64,000 nucleotides of DNA from Halichondria panicea (taxonomy: Eukaryota; Porifera; Demospongiae; Suberitida; Halichondriidae): contig NC_087377.1 of assembly GCF_963675165.1 (NCBI RefSeq), positions 3,564,978 through 3,628,977 on the forward strand, read 5' to 3'. How positions within the stretch are numbered: the first letter of the stretch is position 1; each line of letters starts with the position of its first letter. A program made the translations under genes and the position numbers. Positions 1 through 12,000 of the stretch are shown piece by piece. Below the pieces are notes generated by a model. It worked only from the letters and a program-made list of their open reading frames with translations, had not been told where the DNA came from and searched no databases.

Positions 1-646
1 AATGGAACCTCCAGTGAACTAGTCGAACCTCCTTCGCAAGGTAAATGGTCTGTGTACCAAGCATTATCTATTATAGTTATGTAGTACCACTCTCTTTACA
101 GCTAACGACACGATTACTGACATCTCACCATCGTCATCTCTTCCTGAGTCTATTCAACTACCCTCTATTTATACAATAGCAGGTGAGTAATAAAATATGC
201 TAAGCAGGCTTAACTGTCTAGTATATGATTGGCTGCTTATACCCTGTAATTACGTTATACAGTGTCTTCAGGTGTAACTGCTGTGGTAGTTCTACTCCTA
301 CTCTTAGTCATCGCCATTTTAACAGCTGTTGTCGTAGTGAAACAAAAACAAAGGAACCACAAAGGTAAACTGTTGACAATTTTGTTTATTATATTTACTA
401 TTTCTCTTTAATTTAGGTGATGTTGTTGTATCAGATGGAAGAGTGGATTTGTCATCAACATTGCCAGGAATTGAGCAGCCTAACGAAGCTCATGCTCCAG
501 TGCTCAATAAGAACATTGCTTATGAGCAGACACGGATACCAAGACACAATGAACACACCACCACCATTGTCACCACGGTAGTAGCAATGGATAATATTGA
601 GCCTAGTCATGAGTACGAAGAAGTATTACCTCAGGGACATTTTTAG
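1..646 (+). CDS. Ig/FN3 receptor (family 1), 3' end of a gene truncated by the window edge
   Basis: Four exons are readable: 1-40 (end of an FN3 domain), 102-182 (linker), 263-364 (membrane segment followed by basic KQKQRNHK stop-transfer residues) and 417-646 (cytoplasmic tail ending in TAG). Exon sizes 81 and 102 match the complete gene at 15179-17243 exactly, all junctions are phase 1 and GT/AG sites are intact, so this end looks functional. The 76-residue tail keeps tyrosines in NIAYEQT and SHEYEEVL, but the first tyrosine of the paralogue (NEAYAPV) is histidine here (NEAHAPV). YEEV is close to the YEEI motif favoured by Src-family SH2 domains, which suggests phosphotyrosine signalling. 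The extracellular part lies outside the window, so I cannot tell whether the whole gene is intact. Confidence 0.8.
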
Positions 647-869
647 AACGATTGAACATCACTTCACATCGATTAATGTGGCAACATAAACCACATCTCG
701 CCCTCCAACCATAGTATAACTATAACATAAAGGTCAAATTATGCTAATTTAGTACCCAATTATTCTCAATTATGCTAGTTGCTAGAAGTTATTATTATTA
801 GAACTATTACTCCTGCTAGCATAATTTGCCAAGCGAGGGCTTCAATCCATAATCACTCTGTTGTCTACG

Positions 870-1110
870 ACCTCAGTATCTCTCCTCCACCTCTGAGCTC
901 TCAATGACAAACAGTTTAGCAATATCTTTAGCTTGAGTCGTAGCTTGATTGGGTAGTCATCGTCCTTACACAACTTTTTGCGGCCATTATCATAGAACAC
1001 AGAGAACTAGATCTAGCGTTCAATTAGAGACGGATCGGCCTGGGATCGAGGCTAACAGAGAACTTGATCGGACTATCATTCTCAACGACAAAAGGAAAGA
1101 GGAATTAATG
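870..1110 (-). pseudogene. Decayed copy of the RASSF RA-domain exon
   Basis: On the minus strand this matches the RA exon of the RASSF gene at 18356-18532: the stretches around the FVIE and DDYPLKL codons, the CKD codons and the following intron are recognisable. A deletion removes the codons for the GPSED segment, and unrelated sequence interrupts the exon near 1000-1070, so it cannot encode an RA domain. It lies just downstream of a family-1 tail exon, in the same arrangement as 17243 and 18356, so it is the relic of a block duplication. Confidence 0.75.
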
Positions 1111-2197
1111 TTTAGTTGCATGGGAAGAAGCCAATAGACGAGCTAAATAAATATGATGAGCTAAAATTAATGTATTACTGTCTGAGTATAATAATTATCA
1201 GACGTGGTGGAGGCCAACTGCATGGCCACTGCATGCATGTGCCGTTTGTTATCCCTTTCCTTACCTTTGTGAAAGTCTGGAACAGGAGTGTCTTGGTCGA
1301 TCAATTAGTGTGGATCCGGCCTCACCACGCCTCCATGTCATTCTATTAGTCTAGATCCGGCTAGCAATTCTAGCTGGGACTCCCAGTTCTAGCTCGTTTT
1401 GTTTAGCGTGTCAGAGACTGGGAGAAGATGATTGGCACTCCCTGGCTCCTTTGGATGTACAGCTGTCCAGATCCCTAGAACATACCCTCCATTCTGACGA
1501 GTTATCAGTGCATAGGGTGCTTACTAGATTCTTGCCAGCCAGTACAGTTCAAGCTACACACAGCACCGCTCAACTATTCTCTACCCCATTATCTAGCTAA
1601 ATCTGGTCCAACTAGACAGCAGACACAGCTAGTTAATTCAGTAAAGCCAGGGGTAGCTGTGCTTCTACGGTTGTTCAGTACCCACGGTAACAATTCCTCT
1701 GGGCTGGGCTAACTAGTTGAGCCACGCCTCCCAATTCTCAAGGCTAGGTACATGTCTCTGTCTAGCTGCTTCTTCAGCTTCTTGCTCAGTTTTGTGGCTT
1801 AGAGAAAGGCCAGCTACTCAGGGGGAAGAGTCCAGATGAAAGTCTGGCAGCCAGGTGACGTCCAAACGGTCAGTTATTCTTTCCACCAACTTTTTAATCT
1901 AGTCTAGTCCTGCTTGCACTGCTACTGCTACTGCTACTCTTCCTACTACTACTGCTGCTACTCTTCCTAGCTAGTCAAAGGTTTCTTTTTTTTTTTTTTT
2001 TTTTTTAACTACGTATGCACAAAGAGACATCAAAGCTTACATAAAAGGACACAGATTTTTAGCCTACTTGACTGATAAGGCCGTTACCTAGACTACAGTT
2101 TGTTTGTCAGGGAGGAGCTCACATACAACTTCATCTAATTCATCATAACGATTCGTTACCGTTGTTGTAATTTCTACAACAGATTGCCAAGGAAAGA
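1111..2197. other. Intergenic, no gene seen
   Basis: No coding pattern is recognisable. It holds a CTACTG-type microsatellite at about 1916-1970 and a poly-T run at about 1986-2006, which could be the poly-A end of an inserted retroelement in minus orientation. Confidence 0.5.
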
Positions 2198-2846
2198 GTT
2201 ATGCCTCTACATACAAGAGTGTATAATTATCATAAATGCTGCTATAGCTCAAAAAAAGTGCCCATGCATGTAACTATATGTCGATAGCTAACGTGGTGAT
2301 ATGAATGGTATTCACAGATATGTCTATCCAGGAGTACATTAATGGTCTACCTGTTTAATAGCTATAGCTGTACATGCAATTGTTGCATGTCAGTATCTAG
2401 AAAATCGCCTTGAAGTCTGACCTTATAAACCAGTTGTCAACAAGAAGTATACTCATTTTTAAAATTATCGAGATTTGCATTTACACCTGAACCTTTAACC
2501 TTAAAACAGTTGTCAACAAGAAGTAGTAATATAGTGTTTTTAGATTTGCATTTACACCTGAATCTTTAACCAGTTGTCAACAAGAAGTATATAGGGTATC
2601 TATAAGTATAATTATAGTGCACATGGTTTCTAGAGATTTTCATTTACATCTGAGCAACAACTTTAAACCTAGTGTAGTATATTGGTTTTTAAATTGAACC
2701 TTTAACTTAAACCAGTTGTCAACAAGAAGTATGTAGTATATAGTGGTTTCTAGAGATATGCATTTACATCTGAACAACAACTTTAAACCTTGTTCAAACC
2801 AGTTTGAGATTTTAGTATAAAATGCATGAACCAAGGAAAACCATGG
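2198..2846 (+). repeat. Duplicated collagen-promoter block, copy 1, with internal tandem repeat
   Basis: This segment repeats at 4236-5046. It contains several tandem copies of a roughly 75-140 bp unit built on CAGTTGTCAACAAGAAGTA followed by TTTGCATTTACAYCTGA and AACCTTTAACC. The end carries the same TATAAAA (about 2816-2822) that precedes the collagen start codon in copy 2. Here the collagen exon is missing and a recombinase relic follows. Confidence 0.75.
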
Positions 2847-2949
2847 ACTCTGTGTTCAGAACATTGAGGAAGGAAGGTATATAGGATTGGAGAAGAAAAC
2901 AGCAAAGCCATTTTCGAAGGAAGAAGAGCAGAAACTTTGATTATCTGGA

Positions 2950-3535
2950 GCATTGGGTGTGCAAGACCCTGTATCACTTCAACGTGCTGTATTCTTTTCA
3001 ATTGGCAAAAGTTTTTGCCTGAGAGGAGGAAACGAGCATCGTGAACTTAATTGAAAAGAGAAGTCTGAGGCTACAGATACACCGAGAATGCATCCAAAAA
3101 CCGTGCAGGTGGACTTGGCCAGTTAAAACTGCAGAACAAACTGTCTTCATAGCAGCAGTTCATGAAGCTGGAGAAAGATGCCATTGCTACCTACTTGATC
3201 TGTACCTATCGAAACCGACTTGTTTTACGTCCGTCCCCTCGAAAATGTCCAACTCGAATCTCAAACATGGTACACTTGTGTCCCTGTAGGAAGAAACAAA
3301 CTGTACGAAATGGTGAACGACATGTGTACTCTTGCTGGGATTCTGGGAAGAACAAATCATAGCCTCAGAGCAACAGGCGCTACTGAGCTATACAATGCTG
3401 GTGTTTCAGAGAAAATCATTAAAGAGTGAACTGGACATCGTTCTTTGGAATGTCTACAAATGTACGAGCGTACAAGGGAGAAGCAACAGAATGCCGTATC
3501 CAGAGTTTATCTGCACAAAAAGAAATGTGGAAATG
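2950..3535 (+). pseudogene. Degenerate Crypton-type tyrosine recombinase
   Basis: Reading in shifting frames gives, in order, the conserved blocks of Crypton-like tyrosine recombinases common in sponge, cnidarian and mollusc genomes. These are a CLRGG block with the first catalytic Arg (about 3015), an EAGERC block (about 3165), an LFYVRPLE block (3220), a HSLRATGA block with the HxxR catalytic pair (3357), a TGHRSLE block with the second His (3430) and MYERT with the catalytic Tyr (3463). The reading frame changes at least twice before 3220. There are in-frame stops, including a TGA at 3427-3429 where the family has a codon just before TGH. It is inactive. It starts right after copy 1 of the collagen-promoter block. 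Confidence 0.85.
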
Positions 3536-3969
3536 ACGAAACTGGCAGAAAACACAACGAACATTGCAACTCACTCATCTGTTCCAGTCATGAACTTTCA
3601 TAACTGCATGCCAAGTGAACATCAACTAATACAGCCACGGGTCCATCGTCAACAGTGGAGCTTCTCTCAACCATTAGTTATGTTATTACGTTACTGGACT
3701 ACAATCATCTAGCTCTTATAATTATTTTATTATTACTGTCATGCATTGTAAATCACAATAAACTGTTAATGTTGTAGTTTGTAGCCCAGATATTACTATA
3801 GCTCATAGTTCCCTGCTAAATACACTCAAATGGGATCTAATAGAAATAGAGCACATAGCAACAATAAGCAAAAACACTCATTGACAAGTGGGATCTAAAA
3901 CTATGGTATAATGTGTTTTGCCAACCGCTCCACAATTCTATCACTGAATGCTGAATGCTATGATTATAT

Positions 3970-3989
3970 GTTTAGTTAATGATCTTTAC
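3970..3989 (+). promoter_or_regulatory. Shared upstream element GTTTAGTTAAYGATCTTTAC, site 1
   Basis: Exact 20-bp match with T at the variable position, about 70 bp before the signal-peptide ATG of the broken family-1 copy at 4060. A TGAATGCTA string lies just upstream, as at other sites. Five further sites of this element precede other family-1 and family-2 start exons or relics in the window. Confidence 0.6.
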
Positions 3990-4059
3990 TAGAATCTAGG
4001 TGATGGCGGTTAGATTCCCAGCAATCATAATTCTCTTGATGGCAACTAGACTAAAAGTG

Positions 4060-4234
4060 ATGGACCTGAGATGGCTCATTCTTTCAACAGCTCTTGTGGC
4101 ATCTATACAAGGTTGGTCTCTCATGAGTCAAACTCAGTGCATTGTGTTTTTATGTGTTTGCAGCTCAGTTCACAGTACAACCAGTGTCAGTGGGTGGTAC
4201 AGACCCAAGGGCTGAATAAAGTGTTTGAGTGTCG
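4060..4234 (+). pseudogene. Family-1 Ig/FN3 receptor, signal-peptide exon and broken first Ig exon
   Basis: Exon 1 (4060-4111) encodes a 17-residue MDLRWLILSTALVASIQ signal peptide. It has the same length and phase-1 donor as the complete gene at 15179. The Ig exon starts at 4164 after a good acceptor. It has a 4-base insertion (GTGG after TCAGTGG) that shifts the frame and stops abruptly after the FEC cysteine codon at about 4232, where the collagen-promoter block begins. The rest of the gene is gone. Confidence 0.85.
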
Positions 4235-4235
4235 G

Positions 4236-5046
4236 TTTGTTATGCCTCTATATACAAGAGTATATAATTATATCATTTATGCTGCTAGCTCAAAAAAAGT
4301 ACCTATGCAATGCAACTATAATTATGTCGATAGCTAACGTGGTGATATGAAAATGGTATTCACAGATATGTCTATCTGTTAGCTAGCTGCATGTACATGC
4401 ACTTGTTTATGTCAGTATCTAGTGGTTATAGAAAATTGCCTCGAAGTCTGACCTTATAAACCAGTTGTCGACAAGAAGTACTCGTTTTTAAAATTAGAGA
4501 TTTGCATTTGCACCTGAACCTTTAACCTTAAAGCAGTTGTCAACAAGAAGTAGTAGCATAGTGTTTTTAGATTTGCATTTACACTTGAACCTTTAACCTT
4601 ATAAATCAGTTGTCAACAAGAAGTATAACTATTGTGCACGCTTTCTAGAGATTTGCATTTACATCTGAGCAACAACTTTAAACCTAGTAGATCTATGTAG
4701 TATTAGTGGTTTTTAAATTGAACCTTTAACAGTTGTCAACAAGAAGTACGTAGTATATAGTGGTTTCTTTAGATTTGCATTTACACCTGAACCTTTAACC
4801 TTATAAACCAGTTGTCAACAAGAAGTATAACTATTGTGCACGCTTTCTAGAGATTTGCATTTACATCTGAGCAACAACTTTAAACCTAGTAGATCTATGT
4901 AGTATTAGTGGTTTTTAAATTGAACTTTTAACCTTACCCCAGTTGTCAACAAAAAGTACGTAGTATATAGTGGTTTCTAGAGATTTGCATTTACATCTGA
5001 ACAATAACTTTGAGATTTTAGTATAAAATGCATGAACCAAGGATTC
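4236..5046 (+). repeat. Collagen-promoter block, copy 2, with internal tandem repeat
   Basis: Second copy of the 2198-2846 block, longer because it has extra units: the CAGTTGTCAACAAGAAGTA core recurs at about 4463, 4530, 4605, 4728, 4810 and 4940. It fuses directly to the cut-off Ig exon on the left and carries the TATA box of the collagen gene on the right. Confidence 0.75.
5022..5028 (+). promoter_or_regulatory. TATA box of the collagen gene
   Basis: TATAAAA lies 62 bases before the ATG at 5090, a plausible distance for a core promoter with a short 5' leader. The same string in the same context is present in the orphan copy at 2816-2822. Confidence 0.55.
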
Positions 5047-5089
5047 CAAGCATTCGACCATCCAGAAAAACCCTCCAAAAGGAACAAAA

Positions 5090-6032
5090 ATGAAAGCATC
5101 AGCCAAAGCAGTATCAATCTGCATACTTTTAGAGTGCCTCACTGTGATCCGAGGTAAAGGACATGCATGCAAAGCAAAGCAATTTCTACTGGTTAAACTA
5201 ATGCTATATATTTTACTAGTAGCCAACTTCTTTAATAATTATGCATGCAATAATTTGTTGTAATTTGATCAATGCAGCTTCCCCTGTTGAAGCAGTCAAG
5301 CCCAACAACACAGAGATTACTCCCAATGTCCATTATATCCAGATACTCTGTGGTAGAGATGACCCTCAGGGTATGCCAGGAACCCCAGGAATTGATGGGA
5401 GAGATGGAGAGCCAGGGATGCTGGGGGAAAAGGGAGAGCTGGGGATACAGGGACTAAAAGGGGACAGAGGAGAACAAGGACCCGCCGGTGGAGGGGTCAC
5501 TTATATAAGGTGGGGGAAGACATCTTGTCCCTCTGTGTCAGGAACATTGCTGCTCTATCACGGAATAGCCGCTGGGAGTTGGTATGCACATGTTGGAGGT
5601 GGGGCGAACTATCTATGTATGCCGCATAACCCTCAATATGGAGCTTTTCAAGCTGGTGTGCAAGGTACAAGCCCTATCTATGGAACTGAGTACCAACCGT
5701 ATGGTGGACCACTTGGCTCACACGATCACAATGTCCCTTGTGCTGTTTGCTATGCATCTACAAGAGTGTCGCTGCTGATGCTGCCAGCTCGAGTGGAATG
5801 CCCAACATCTTGGACTCGTGAATACACGGGCTATCTGATGTCAAATTATTTTGCTAATAACCACCATCGAACCATGTATGAGTGTGTTGACCAATCTCCT
5901 GACAGAATACCAGGAAGCGCACCAAGTACAGACGGTGCAGTATTCTATCATGTAGAGGCTGCCTGCAATGGCCTACCTTGTGGACCTTATGACCCACAGA
6001 AAGAACTAACATGTGCTGTGTGTACCAAGTAG
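5090..6032 (+). CDS. Short-chain sponge collagen (spongin-type)
   Basis: Two exons, 5090-5153 and 5278-6032, join in frame (donor GAG|gtaaag, acceptor atgcag) to give 272 residues. Residues 1-21 are a signal peptide. Residues 53-91 are thirteen uninterrupted Gly-X-Y triplets, with GEKGE and GDRGE charge pairs typical of collagen. Residues 95-272 are a cysteine-rich C-terminal domain with HDHNVPCAVC, GPYDP and CAVC strings, as in sponge short-chain collagen C4 proteins (family recognition, by eye). It is expected to be secreted and to trimerise as extracellular matrix or spongin. The collagenous part is very short. The start was chosen because it gives a signal peptide and a clean phase-1 splice. 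It sits between broken receptor copies, probably as an insertion of a duplicated block. Confidence 0.9.
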
Positions 6033-6325
6033 ACTGAGCTAACAATACATAGACTACTATGTAAGAAACTGAGTTCTTTAGCAGTGCCAGTGTGATTATT
6101 GTACATATTAACTGGGTTGTAAATCTATATGCACAAAGTAAAACATATGCTGTATACATTATTAAATTTGTAGAAAATTGGCGTCATTCATAGGTCACAT
6201 GACACATGTATGAAACCTCGATGAAAATGTTTATGTCTCCTGCAGATTTGCATTCTACAACTATAGACCTCTGGTATAAATGTGTACTTTGCAAAACCAC
6301 CCCACAATTCTATGAATGCTATTAC
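6033..6325. other. Collagen 3' region, no further gene
   Basis: Contains the probable 3' UTR of the collagen gene, with an ATTAAA poly-A-like signal at about 6160. No other coding pattern was seen. Confidence 0.4.
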
Positions 6326-6345
6326 GTTTAGTTAATGATCTTTTA
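6326..6345 (+). promoter_or_regulatory. Shared upstream element, site 2 (diverged)
   Basis: GTTTAGTTAATGATCTTTTA, matching the 20-bp element except at the last two bases, with TGAATGCTATTAC just before it. It precedes the decayed Ig exon at 6379, though the signal-peptide exon is missing. Confidence 0.5.
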
Positions 6346-6378
6346 TTACTACATTTACGGGGGTTATAATGTTTGCAG

Positions 6379-6640
6379 CTCAGTTCACAGTAGAACCAGT
6401 GCCAGTGGTATAGCAAGGGCTGATTGCAGTGTTTAGGTGTGTGCATTCTGAAGCACAAAATTACAATTGGGGGCTCAATGGTACTGGCAATAGCTATACC
6501 CACCTAATGTGACTGTTATTCCACCATCTGGTGACACTACCCTAGCAAAACTGATCATCCCAGCCACAGACCTGTACAATAATACTGTGTATGGTGTAAA
6601 GTGTTGGTAGTGGTTATTATAGTAGAAGCCAAGGAGAGTT
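6379..6640 (+). pseudogene. Family-1 receptor, decayed Ig exon
   Basis: Retains an acceptor (tttgcag at 6378) and recognisable Ig blocks (AQFTVEPVPVV, NWGLNG, VTVIPPSGDT, LIIPATDLYNNTV). It has stop codons in the first strand, short deletions and no donor at the end, and the FN3 exon does not follow. It is dead, and more diverged than the copy at 4060. Confidence 0.8.
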
Positions 6641-6659
6641 CGTTAGTGAACTCATAGAT

Positions 6660-7143
6660 CATAGAGCAAAGAAGAATGTCTCTACTATCTATGGTGAACT
6701 GTACGGAAGCCCATATAGGGGCCATTTAGTTCCGTGTAAATATTCCACTCTATAGAATGCACTTCCATTCTGAAATTCCATTCTGGAATGCAATTACTGT
6801 GTGTGTATAGTATTTAAAAGCAAGTTGAGTATGATGCATGTTTTATGACCTCCCAAGTAGTTAACTGTAGCAAGGGCTACCGAAATTCAGCCGTTGTATA
6901 GCTATGCATTTTTGAGAGATTGTTAATTATACATCTAACCCCCCCTTCCCCATGCACACATAGTGTCATATCTGTAAGGAGTGTGAATGGGAGTATAGTG
7001 TCCCTATAATGCAGGACAAAGTCCCGCCTACCAGCTGATGTTCAACCAGAGTGGACGCATCGTATGTGTCATGACAAAGGTCAAATTGATATAATTTTGG
7101 TCCAGTACGTGTACAGGCCAGAACTGGCAGCCTGGAATTTAAT
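6660..7143. other. Unassigned sequence between two receptor relics
   Basis: Nothing recognisable. The FN3, linker and membrane exons expected between the Ig relic and the tail relic are replaced by this unrelated DNA. Confidence 0.4.
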
Positions 7144-7351
7144 TGTATCAGATAGAAGAGTGGATTGGTCATCAACATTGCCAGGAATTGAGCAGCCTAA
7201 CGAAGCTCATGCTCCAGTGCTCAATAAGAACATTGCCTATGAGCAGACACGGATACCAAGACACAATGAACACACCACCACCATCGTCACCACGGTAGTA
7301 GCAATGAATAACATTGAGCCAAGTCATGAATACGAAGAAGTATTGCTCTAA
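7144..7351 (+). pseudogene. Family-1 receptor, isolated cytoplasmic-tail exon
   Basis: Tail codons run without a stop from SDRRVDWSSTLPG to EYEEVLL. The 5' end of the exon and its acceptor AG are lost (the tail joins other DNA at TTTAATTG), and the 3' end stops early, so the final PQGHF residues are missing. The first tyrosine is histidine (NEAHAPV), as in the copy at 1-646. No membrane exon precedes it. Confidence 0.8.
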
Positions 7352-7580
7352 ATATTCAAAGCATTTCAAAGAGACAATTTATAAGTCTGTGCAATAATAA
7401 TTATGTTTGCATAAAAATTATTGTCACGGTGTTGCTTTTGATAGGCTTTTGATAGATCTATAAGCACTTAGGCACGTGTGTGTACAAGTTATAAACGATT
7501 CAAGTGATGGCACAGCTATAATTATTTAACCATAATCTCTGTGCACAATGTCATAACAATTATTCACTAAAATTTTACTT

Positions 7581-7600
7581 GTTTGGTTAACGATCTTTAT
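7581..7600 (+). promoter_or_regulatory. Shared upstream element, site 3 (diverged)
   Basis: GTTTGGTTAACGATCTTTAT, two mismatches to the consensus. It abuts the left end of the large inverted repeat, whose right end stops just before the receptor start at 15179. This could be the displaced promoter element of that gene (inference). Confidence 0.4.
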
Positions 7601-7608
7601 TGTGCCCA

Positions 7609-9030
7609 CAAATGCGCATGTAGGACCAGAAAGCCAGAAATCGGAAAAAGCGGAAGTGAAGAGTAAATGAGTGGGCGTAGCAGGGCAATGCATTCCAAGG
7701 TTAACCCTTGACTTTGCGCAGATGTAATGCATGAGATGCTGTTGCCAGATCACCCTACTAGTATCAGTGTAAGTAAGTAGAAAGCTGGCCAGCCTAGTTT
7801 TAAGAGTCAGGTAAGTAGACTCTTCATTCTCTTCATTGTCTGCAGTATAGACTCGATAATATGGCTAGCTACTTGCACATGTCTGCAGTAGACTCTAGCT
7901 AGCTACATGCACAATGACTGAATGAATTATGTCTGTACACTGAGCTAGATTTTGTATGAATTTAACATCTATCATTTTTAAGGTGTGTTAATTCAGCCAG
8001 TCACCTAACTCCTACTTATACTCCCCAATTTATTGTCCTGAGGTTATTTGGCTCTACTGAAACACGCCGAGCCACTTTTCTGACTTTCTGAGAGCCATGA
8101 TTCGAGAACGGGAACTGGAATAATTATGTTCAGTCCTGATATAATATAGACAAGCACGTATCAGCCAATAAGTTATGTTGAAATACTCAAGTTACTTTAA
8201 TCGACTGGAACTTGCTAAGAAGCTTTTCTGACTTTCCGAGAGCAGTGATTCGTTAACAGGAACCCTGAAAATAATATATTCAGTGCTGGACTAGACATGC
8301 ATGCAGATATCAGCCAGTATGTTGATAATTATATACTCTTCTGAGGTTACTTCAATCGACTGGAACTTGCTGAAAAACTTTTCTGACTTTCCGAGAGCTG
8401 TGGTTCATTAACGGGAACCCTGAAAAATAATATATTCAGTGCTGGTCTAGACATGCATGCATGCAGATATATCAGCCAGTATGTTGATATATACTCTTCT
8501 GAGGTTACTTTAATCGACTGGAAGTTGCTGAGAAACTTTTCTGACTTTCCGAGAGCAGTGCTTAGTAAACAGAAACCCAGAAAATATATTTAGTGCTGGT
8601 CTTAGACAAGCAGGTAGCAGCCAATACGTTGATACACTCTTCTGAGGTTACTTTAATCGACTGGAACTTGCTGAGCAAGAACTAGCTGAGAAACTTTTCA
8701 GACTTTCCGAGAGCAGTGCTTCGTAAACGGAAACCCAGAAAGTATATTTAGTGCTGGTTTTAGACCAGCAGGTATCAACCAATACGTTGATACACTCTTC
8801 TCGGGTTAATTTAATCGACTGGGAACTTACTGAGCAACTTTTTAGACTTTCCGAGAGCATGCAGTGATTCGTAAACAGAACTTGACCCTGAAAATGTTCA
8901 GTACTGTTCTTAGACAAGCATGTATCAACTAATACCTATAATTATATACCCAAGTTTACAATTCTGAGGTTACTTTAATTGACTAGAACTTGTTGACTTT
9001 CCAAGAGCAGTGATTCGTAAACAGAAACCC
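7609..9030 (+). repeat. Left arm of a 7.5-kb inverted repeat, with tandem array
   Basis: The arm begins with a unique part (7609-8040) and continues as about six tandem units of roughly 120-180 bp. The core is TTTAATCGACTGGAACTTGC, then TTTTCTGACTTTCCGAGAGC, then an AACGGGAACCCTGAAAA-like string. The whole arm reappears in reverse complement at 13230-15150. Confidence 0.85.
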
Positions 9031-12000
9031 TGAAAATTAATTTTGTTGAACACCCCTTAATAATAACATTAAGGTAAATTCTATACCAGGATCCAACACA
9101 GTAATGATACACAAACAATCTTCATTATATAGTCAAGTCCTGTTGTGTATAATTATATTATAGTCTACAGCTATACAATATAGATGTAGGCATATGGATA
9201 AGCAGGACAATATCATGAAGTAGGCAGATGATGCTGCAATACTAGAGATTGAAGAAGATATGAGAGTGAGTGAGGAATACTCAGAATGTGCTGAATCAGA
9301 GGTATATACAGGCATATATAGTTACAACATAAACTGTCGATGTGTACAATGTGTTAATTACGTAATGGTTATGCAATGTTTACTACGTTTATAGTTTTAG
9401 TTTTGTGGTAATACGTGCCAGGCCAGTTTCTTAAAATAATCGTCCCCATATTGGAAGGCAAGCATATCCCTATACCAACGATCAGAGCGCCCCAATGATA
9501 AAGGCTTACTATCATACATATACCGTGACAATCTGTCAGTGGGTGAAATTGAAACCCATTAACCAACCAGAAAGAAAAGCGCATGTGTTACGTACAGAAG
9601 AAAAAGGATGCCATCGAAGGGAGATTAAAAAGAAATTCGAGCATTAGAGGTGCAAAAATAATTATATCAATAGTTCCTGACTCAACCAGAAAATCAAATT
9701 AAAGGAAGATTTGAGAAAACCATGCTTTAATAATTACGTCCAGTGCAATCCTTAGCATCAAGTCCTAATGTGTATGATAGACTATCCTGCATGTAGACAT
9801 ATAATTTAGGTACAATTGCAAGTGGATAATGTCTTGCGCATTGATGTCTTTTCGAAGTATCTCATTTTGCACAAAGCAACAAAGCAATCAGCAGTTGCGT
9901 CTCCAGATTTTTTTTGCTGATTTTCGATTTTTGTTGATTTTGGATTTCTGGTTCGGCTTGAGTGTGAAAGACGTTCTGAGTTGTGTGTGTCACTATGACG
10001 CTGAAAGTGAAAATTATTCGAAACAGTGCTATATAATTATACTGAGACATCTGAATCCCAGCTAGGGCAAGGTAACTGCATGCATAAATTGTTTTATGCT
10101 GTAATAATTAACAATGTGCATTCTATATATATAATTATATAGATCTGCTATAACTGCAATGCTGTTTAATTTAGGAACCAATAGATTCTGTGAGGTCAGT
10201 TGGTTGTATCTGTACACATTGATGGTGTCCTGCATGCATGCATGCATGCATGTGTCCTATGAGCATTATTTATAGAAGAATGGAGTTTGATAATGTCTTC
10301 GTTCTTGATGTAATCTGCTGAAGATGTCATGATCAGGTCATTTATGCATATTATATGGTGGGAACATGCAGATAAAAAATTCCAGTAGTTTTAAGCATCT
10401 AATAGTGTCACACAATTTGTCTCACTTTTTTCAAAACTCAGCTAGTGTATTTAAATAATTATATATATAGGGCATACTCTTTCAAACTGGAAAAGCTCTG
10501 TTACCTGTACTGTGTGCATGCATGTGAATAGCATTACACACTATTGGTGAACTGATAATTATATGAAAATTATGGCTGAGTGCATGTTATACATGTATAC
10601 CCATGGCTATAACTATGCCATGGTATTATGTGAGATACCGTATATACGTATTGTGCTAGAAATAATATTAGTTACTATAGATATCATTAATATAGCACTA
10701 TACGTTAACGGCAAGAGTATAAATAATATAAGAAGAGAAGAGTGTCGAACTACCAATACCTCTATACACAAAACTGTGCACGATATCCTGTCAATTGCGC
10801 AAGCTTGCGCACACATTACGCAACGCACAGAATTTGTTAGCAGTGAGTAAAGAGTGGAAGTGAAGAGGATCAACCCGACTATTGTCTCTATTTATGATTT
10901 TTGTGAAAAGATCGTCTTCTATCAGTGTGCAGTGAGCAGCTCTGAACGTTGAACGCAAACGAATATAGCTAGAATCAGATGTCATTGTACATGCACCCCT
11001 AAAAACGTCACGGTTAACATTTTCTAGGAGATTACTAGTAAGTTTACAGTATACTTCATCACGTGCGCGAGTCATGTTACTTTGTGTATGATGCCGCTGA
11101 GTATAAAACACATAATTGTAATGGACAAACACATAACATTATAGGCAGATTGTTAACGCTAGCTATAGTTCTGGTAAGTTCTTATGCATGCTGTTCACGA
11201 TACATCTGTTACAAGGGCATAGGTATAGTGGATTTAGAGAACAGCTTTTTGGGGTTGGCTGCTAGAGTTTGTGCTATAGGTTTGTGTCATAATCAATTTT
11301 AGGATTAGGGATTGGTTTTGTAATTGCAGTTCCTCTAGTTTGCATAGCTTGATAGTAGTGTATATTTCCTTAATCCATGCAAGTTTTTAACGTTATGTCT
11401 TATTCCTTGGTGAACCAGTTAAGGACGCTGTTGTGGCCGTTGCATGTCTGTATATACAATAGCTGATGTTGTCTGTTTTTAGTTCTATATAAATAGGCAG
11501 TTTTAACATAATTATTGGGAGGCTTAGGGAGATGATTGGGTGGAAGTACTGCTGAAGTTATAATTATAGCTTGAATTGTAAAAAAAAGTTACTTGTGGAT
11601 CAAATAGGCGGATTATAACTATATAGTTGGCTGTGAGAGAGAATAAAACTAAGAAGTGGTCGGAGTATAGTTATATATGATTGATCCACTATACCGGCCT
11701 CTCTTGGTGTATCTGTTAAAATATATAAATCTAGAATATTGCCCTATATATGTGTGAGGGAGGCTATCAGTTGGATAATTAAGTTTCAACGACACAACAT
11801 TATTTTAACAGCCCCGGCCATATTAATTAAAGCCTGTCTGGTATGTACGTTGTATTATTATCTTGCTTTGTATGTCTACGGGATAGTCCATGCATAATGC
11901 TTATTATGAACTTGATGCTATAATTATAATAATTATAAGGATTGCTTGAATGCATTGGATGGTTTATTCTCAAATCTTCCTTTGATTTTCTGGTTGAGTC

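Noticed and set aside
2198-2850. CRISPR-like array from the regularly repeated CAGTTGTCAACAAGAAGTA
   Set aside because: Spacing is irregular, the intervening sequences are also repeated, and the host is eukaryotic; it is an ordinary tandem repeat.
10791-11132. 113-codon minus-strand ORF in the inverted-repeat spacer as a transposase
   Set aside because: No catalytic motif or recognisable domain; composition like surrounding non-coding DNA.
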